NCBI GenBank assembly: GCA_937982385.1
Contig: CALJMC010000103.1
Location: 1 to 15,388 of the forward strand
Source of the DNA: an uncultured Rickettsiales bacterium
GTDB lineage: Bacteria; Pseudomonadota; Alphaproteobacteria; Rickettsiales; UBA998
Direction: 5' to 3'
DNA length: 15,388 nucleotides
Shown: piece by piece, positions 12,567-15,388 of the stretch
Layout: each line of letters begins with the position of its first letter
How positions within the stretch are numbered: position 1 is the first letter of the stretch
Program-made: the position numbers and the translations under genes
The notes under the pieces: model-generated
Told to the model about the DNA's origin: nothing
What the model saw: the letters and a program-made list of their open reading frames with translations, nothing else
Databases searched by the model: none

Positions 12567-13802
12567 CTAAATGGTCCACTCAATCTCACCACTGGCGAGT
12601 TTCATTAGAAGAAGTGCGGAGAGTTGGGCGCGTTCTACGAGGGAATCGGTGAGCATATATTCTTCATCGGAGTGGATGTTGGCACCGCGTACACCGAGTG
12701 TGTCGATGTTGGGGAGTCCTGCGGCGGCTAGGTTATTGCCATCGCAACAGCCGCCTGTGGCTTTCCATCCGAAGGACAAACCAAGGTCTTTGCCGCAGTT
12801 TTCTATTTCTGCGCGGAGTCTGTCTATGGCGGGCGTCATCACTTTTGCGGGGCGGGTGAATCCACCATGCAGTTCGGCTGAGAATCCTTCTCGGCTATTG
12901 AGTTCTGCAACTATTTTGTCCAGATTCTCTTGCATCCATGCCGCGTCATCAGCATCACCAACGCGGACATTAAAACGCATAATGGCGAGGTCTGGCACGG
13001 CATTGAGCGCTCCACCGCCTTCTAATTTTCCGGGATTAATAGTGATTTTTTCGCGTATGCCATTCAGGTTGAAAATGCTAGTGGTCGCCTCAGCGAGCAA
13101 GGCTATGGCGTTGCGTCCTTTGTCGAAATCGCGCCCTGCATGGGCCGTTTTTCCGCGCACCACCAGCGAGAAATTGCCACTGCCTTTGCGTGCAGACACT
13201 AATGTTCCATCGGGTAGTGACGGTTCATAGATGAGCCCCAAATGACAGCGCTTTGCAGCCTCCACCAATAATGGCGCGGAGCCGTGCGAGCCAATTTCCT
13301 CATCGGGATTCAGCAGCACTTCCCAGCCAATATTCTCTGCCCACGGGCTTTGCTCTAGCGCCTCTAATGCTTTGAGCATCACCACCAGCCCGCCTTTAAG
13401 GTCAGCGACGCCAGGGCCGTGCAGCACCCCACTTTTTGCATCATTATCTTTAAACCATGGCGCGAGAAATTCACAATCTTTGGGGAATACCGTATCCATA
13501 TGTCCGCCGAGAAAAATTTGTAGCGGTGCGTCCGGGCGCTTGCGAATGCGCAGTGAATCCCCAAGCGGGACTTCTGTTAGATTTCCCTTTTCATCCACCG
13601 ACTGCATCGGTTTCAGCTTTATGCGCTCTTGTTCGCCATGCAACCATAAAAAATTATCTGCCAACACATCCGCGAATTCATTAATGCCGCCGACATTATA
13701 ACTACCCGTATTAATGGACGACCAATCATGCGTCAGCTGCATCATATGCTCGTGCTGAGATGTGATAAAATCGAGATAGGGCTGGTAATCGGTGATGCTC
13801 AT
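12567..13802 (-). CDS. M20-family zinc hydrolase (carboxypeptidase G2-like)
   Basis: 411 residues, the usual two-domain M20 length. The metal and catalytic residues are intact: His101 and Asp103 in FLGGHMDTVFP, Asp134 in GPGVADLKGGLV, the Glu168-Glu169 pair in LNPDEEIGSHGS, Glu193 in IYEPS, and His377 in GANIHSDEEYM. The lid/dimerisation domain (about 205-310) includes GKTAHAGRDFDKGRNAI. No signal peptide, so cytoplasmic. The family hydrolyses N-acyl or C-terminal amino-acid amides; carboxypeptidase G2 releases glutamate. Its start overlaps the aminotransferase stop by ATGA, and astA follows on the same strand beyond two small genes, so a substrate such as N-succinylglutamate or N-succinylornithine is plausible. 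That is inference; the standard AST desuccinylase AstE belongs to a different family. Family call is firm. Confidence 0.9.
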   Translation of the reverse strand: MSITDYQPYLDFITSQHEHMMQLTHDWSSINTGSYNVGGINEFADVLADNFLWLHGEQERIKLKPMQSVDEKGNLTEVPLGDSLRIRKRPDAPLQIFLGGHMDTVFPKDCEFLAPWFKDNDAKSGVLHGPGVADLKGGLVVMLKALEALEQSPWAENIGWEVLLNPDEEIGSHGSAPLLVEAAKRCHLGLIYEPSLPDGTLVSARKGSGNFSLVVRGKTAHAGRDFDKGRNAIALLAEATTSIFNLNGIREKITINPGKLEGGGALNAVPDLAIMRFNVRVGDADDAAWMQENLDKIVAELNSREGFSAELHGGFTRPAKVMTPAIDRLRAEIENCGKDLGLSFGWKATGGCCDGNNLAAAGLPNIDTLGVRGANIHSDEEYMLTDSLVERAQLSALLLMKLASGEIEWTI

Positions 13803-15046
13803 GCAATGCTCGCAAATGCTTTATGCAGGCGTTCCATGCCCTCTTGGAGGTCTTCATCATTGAGGGTGAGGGGCGGCAAAAAGCGCGATACATTGGGTCC
13901 AGCAACCAGCATCAGGACGCCATATTGACGTGCGACTTCGGCGAGTTCTCCCGCACGGCCTTTCCACGCATCATTCAGCTCGGCACCAATCATCAGCCCA
14001 CGTCCACGAATTTCGGAGAAGAGTTTAAACTCCTGATTGAGTTGAGCGAGGGATCCCATGAAATTCTTCGATTGACGCTCAACATGGCTCATCATGCGTG
14101 CATCATTGATTTTGGTAAAGGCGGCGAGTGCCACGGCACACATTAGCGGGTTGCCGCCAAAGGTGGAGCCATGCGATCCGAACTGCAGGACTTCCGCCGT
14201 TTTTTTGCCAGCGAGCAATGCACCGACAGGAATGCCGCAGCCGAGTGCTTTAGCGCTGGAGAGCAAATCAGGCTCCACGCCTTCCTCATGCATATAGGCA
14301 TAGAGTTTTCCTGTGCGTCCCATACCACATTGGATTTCATCGAGGAACAATAGCATGTTTTTCTCATCGCATAAATCGCGCAATGCTTTGAGGAAGCCTT
14401 TTTCCATTGGTACGATGCCGCCTTCGCCTTGAATAGGCTCAATCATAATGGCGCAGGTTTTGTCTGTAACAGTCTCTTTGATAGCCGTGATATTATTAAA
14501 GCCATCACAATAGATAAATCCGCCGGGGAGCGGCTCAAATCCTTCGTGATATTTTGGTTGGGCTGTCGCGGTGACAGTCGCTAACGTGCGTCCGTGGAAG
14601 GAGCCTGTGACGGTGAGGATCTCACGATGTTCAGGATCACGACCTTCGTCCGTTGCCCATTTGCGGATGAGTTTTATGCCGGCCTCATTGGCTTCTGCAC
14701 CTGAATTGCAGAAATAAACACGCTCGCAAAATGGTACATTATCCACCATCGCCTCGGCCAAACGTATGGAAGGCTCCGTAAAAAAAACATTACTCGTATG
14801 CCAAATTTTCATCGATTGCTCGTTGAGCGCTTTAAGTAAATCTGGGTCGCGATGACCCAAGCTGTTCACTGCGATGCCAGTGGAGAAATCGATATATTCA
14901 TTTCCATCTAAATCCCACACGCGCGAGCCTTCGCCCTTGTCTAAAATCATTTCACGCGGCTTGTAGTTGGGCATGAACTTATCTTGTCCAAGCTTTACTA
15001 GCGCTTTGGAACTATCACTTTGGGGCGTGTTGTATGGAAATGTCAT
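13799..15046 (-). CDS. astC: Acetylornithine/succinylornithine aminotransferase (ArgD/AstC)
   Basis: 415 residues, a class III PLP aminotransferase. It starts MTFPYNTPQSD and has PNYKPREMILDKGEGSRVWD (26-45) and DGNEYIDFSTGIAVNSLGH. The PLP-phosphate site is NSGAEAN (114-120), ring contacts are FHGRTL (150-155), the PLP nitrogen partner is Asp236 in LDEIQCGMGRTG, and the Schiff-base lysine is Lys266 in SSAKALGCGIPVGA. ArgD and AstC are the same protein family and cannot be told apart by motif; both use 2-oxoglutarate. The overlap with the M20 hydrolase and the proximity of astA favour the catabolic succinylornithine role, although a biosynthetic or dual role is possible. The ATG has only a weak ribosome site; a much better one lies at an upstream in-frame start that is cut off by TGA. 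Confidence 0.93.
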   Translation of the reverse strand: MTFPYNTPQSDSSKALVKLGQDKFMPNYKPREMILDKGEGSRVWDLDGNEYIDFSTGIAVNSLGHRDPDLLKALNEQSMKIWHTSNVFFTEPSIRLAEAMVDNVPFCERVYFCNSGAEANEAGIKLIRKWATDEGRDPEHREILTVTGSFHGRTLATVTATAQPKYHEGFEPLPGGFIYCDGFNNITAIKETVTDKTCAIMIEPIQGEGGIVPMEKGFLKALRDLCDEKNMLLFLDEIQCGMGRTGKLYAYMHEEGVEPDLLSSAKALGCGIPVGALLAGKKTAEVLQFGSHGSTFGGNPLMCAVALAAFTKINDARMMSHVERQSKNFMGSLAQLNQEFKLFSEIRGRGLMIGAELNDAWKGRAGELAEVARQYGVLMLVAGPNVSRFLPPLTLNDEDLQEGMERLHKAFASIA

Positions 15047-15055
15047 GATTTTTTC

Positions 15056-15095
15056 TCATTGTTTAATGTCGTTGTAGCTTAACATATTTTCCTCC
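15056..15095 (-). promoter_or_regulatory. Nine-codon leader frame with strong Shine-Dalgarno before the aminotransferase
   Basis: On the minus strand GGAGG (15091-15095) lies five bases before ATG 15085, which encodes MLSYNDIKQ and stops at TGA (15056-15058). The aminotransferase ATG (15046) is nine bases beyond that stop and in the same frame. Translation could be coupled by reinitiation. Confidence 0.5.
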
Positions 15096-15127
15096 ATATG
15101 ACAGCCCCTTGCAAGCGCATTAAGGAA

Positions 15128-15149
15128 TTTTCACCTTTGAGGGTGAAAG
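15128..15149. promoter_or_regulatory. Hairpin in the divergent aminotransferase / ppx spacer
   Basis: TTTCACC (15129-15135) and GGTGAAA (15142-15148) form a 7-bp inverted repeat with a 6-base loop. There is no T-run on either side, so it is more likely an operator or chance than a terminator. I see nothing else definite in this 157-bp spacer. Confidence 0.25.
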
Positions 15150-15203
15150 TTGCGCGGAGATAGTGTATTACAACGCTAATACCACAAAGGAACTCTGAAA
15201 ATC

Positions 15204-15388
15204 ATGTCAGCAGCCGCTTCACAACCACCAACTTCTTCGCAAGCTGGCAAATTCGCAAAGATAGCCGCGATAGATTTAGGCACGAATAATTGCCGCCTCC
15301 TTATTGCAAATGCAGACGTTAATGCACCGCCTCCACAAAAGCTTTTACGTGTGGTCGATAGTTTTTCACGCATTGTACGTCTTGGTGA
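15204..15388 (+). CDS. Ppx/GppA phosphatase family protein, 5' part only
   Basis: The first 61 codons of a plus-strand gene that runs off the window. After a polar, Pro/Ser-rich N-terminal stretch (MSAAASQPPTSSQAG) it reads FAKIAAIDLGTNNCRLLIA, the phosphate-1 ATPase-fold motif of the exopolyphosphatase/guanosine pentaphosphatase family, and continues LLRVVDSFSRIVRLG, also characteristic of alphaproteobacterial members. These enzymes hydrolyse polyphosphate or pppGpp. AAAGGA (15186-15191) lies twelve bases before the start, rather far. The gene is divergent from the aminotransferase gene. Family assignment is secure from the motif; Ppx versus GppA activity cannot be decided. Confidence 0.92.
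   Translation, partial: MSAAASQPPTSSQAGKFAKIAAIDLGTNNCRLLIANADVNAPPPQKLLRVVDSFSRIVRLG

Noticed and set aside
12571..13230. 219-residue plus-strand open frame opposite the M20 gene
   Set aside because: It is the antisense shadow of a well-supported M20 hydrolase whose catalytic residues are all intact on the other strand.

Overview
The window looks like chromosomal DNA of an alphaproteobacterium of moderate GC. The clues are the block secB / Tim44-like gene / mltA / Smr gene in the arrangement known from that class, a phasin gene (polyhydroxyalkanoate storage), an alphaproteobacterial-type Ppx/GppA N-terminus, and a thermonuclease-like protein with the C-terminal domain seen in alphaproteobacteria. 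I cannot name the genus. No integrase, transposase, phage gene or CRISPR array is visible.

Left part (1-3409): the 5' end of a minus-strand secreted protein, probably an acyloxyacyl hydrolase/PagL-like lipid A enzyme. Divergent from it are an exported SNase-like protein and an O-methyltransferase, probably co-transcribed. Next is an unrecognised 541-residue protein with several glycine-rich hydrophobic segments in repeated hairpin-like units. Envelope block (3410-6484): secB on the minus strand, divergent from a tight operon of a Tim44-like membrane protein, the lipoprotein lytic transglycosylase MltA and an Smr-domain protein. Signalling pair (6615-8668): an OmpR-type response regulator overlapping its membrane histidine kinase by ATGA. 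After the kinase lie the remains of a DUF1330 gene, a strong terminator and a phasin gene whose promoter carries two near-identical dyads.

Middle (9318-9829): an intergenic patch with the phasin promoter, a hairpin repeat, a duplicated 3' fragment of a tRNA gene, and the intact tRNA-Ile(GAT). Right part (9833-15388): a soluble GGDEF protein, arginine N-succinyltransferase (astA), two small plus-strand genes of unknown function, an M20 zinc hydrolase overlapping an acetylornithine/succinylornithine aminotransferase, and the start of a divergent Ppx/GppA gene. The aminotransferase, hydrolase and AstA together suggest arginine breakdown by the succinyltransferase route, with the M20 enzyme possibly standing in for the usual desuccinylase.

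The most unusual signals lie between genes. A family of about 75-bp elements has a hairpin that keeps its pairing by compensatory changes (3542-3616 and 9444-9516, with a partial relative near 11963-12053). A second, more diverged pair lies at 3432-3498 and 6501-6568. There is a 32-bp tRNA 3'-end duplication, there are two probable leaderless transcripts for signalling genes, and an upstream start with an excellent Shine-Dalgarno is closed by an in-frame TGA just before the aminotransferase. None of these amounts to a complete new system; the repeats and the M20/AST link are the best candidates for follow-up.
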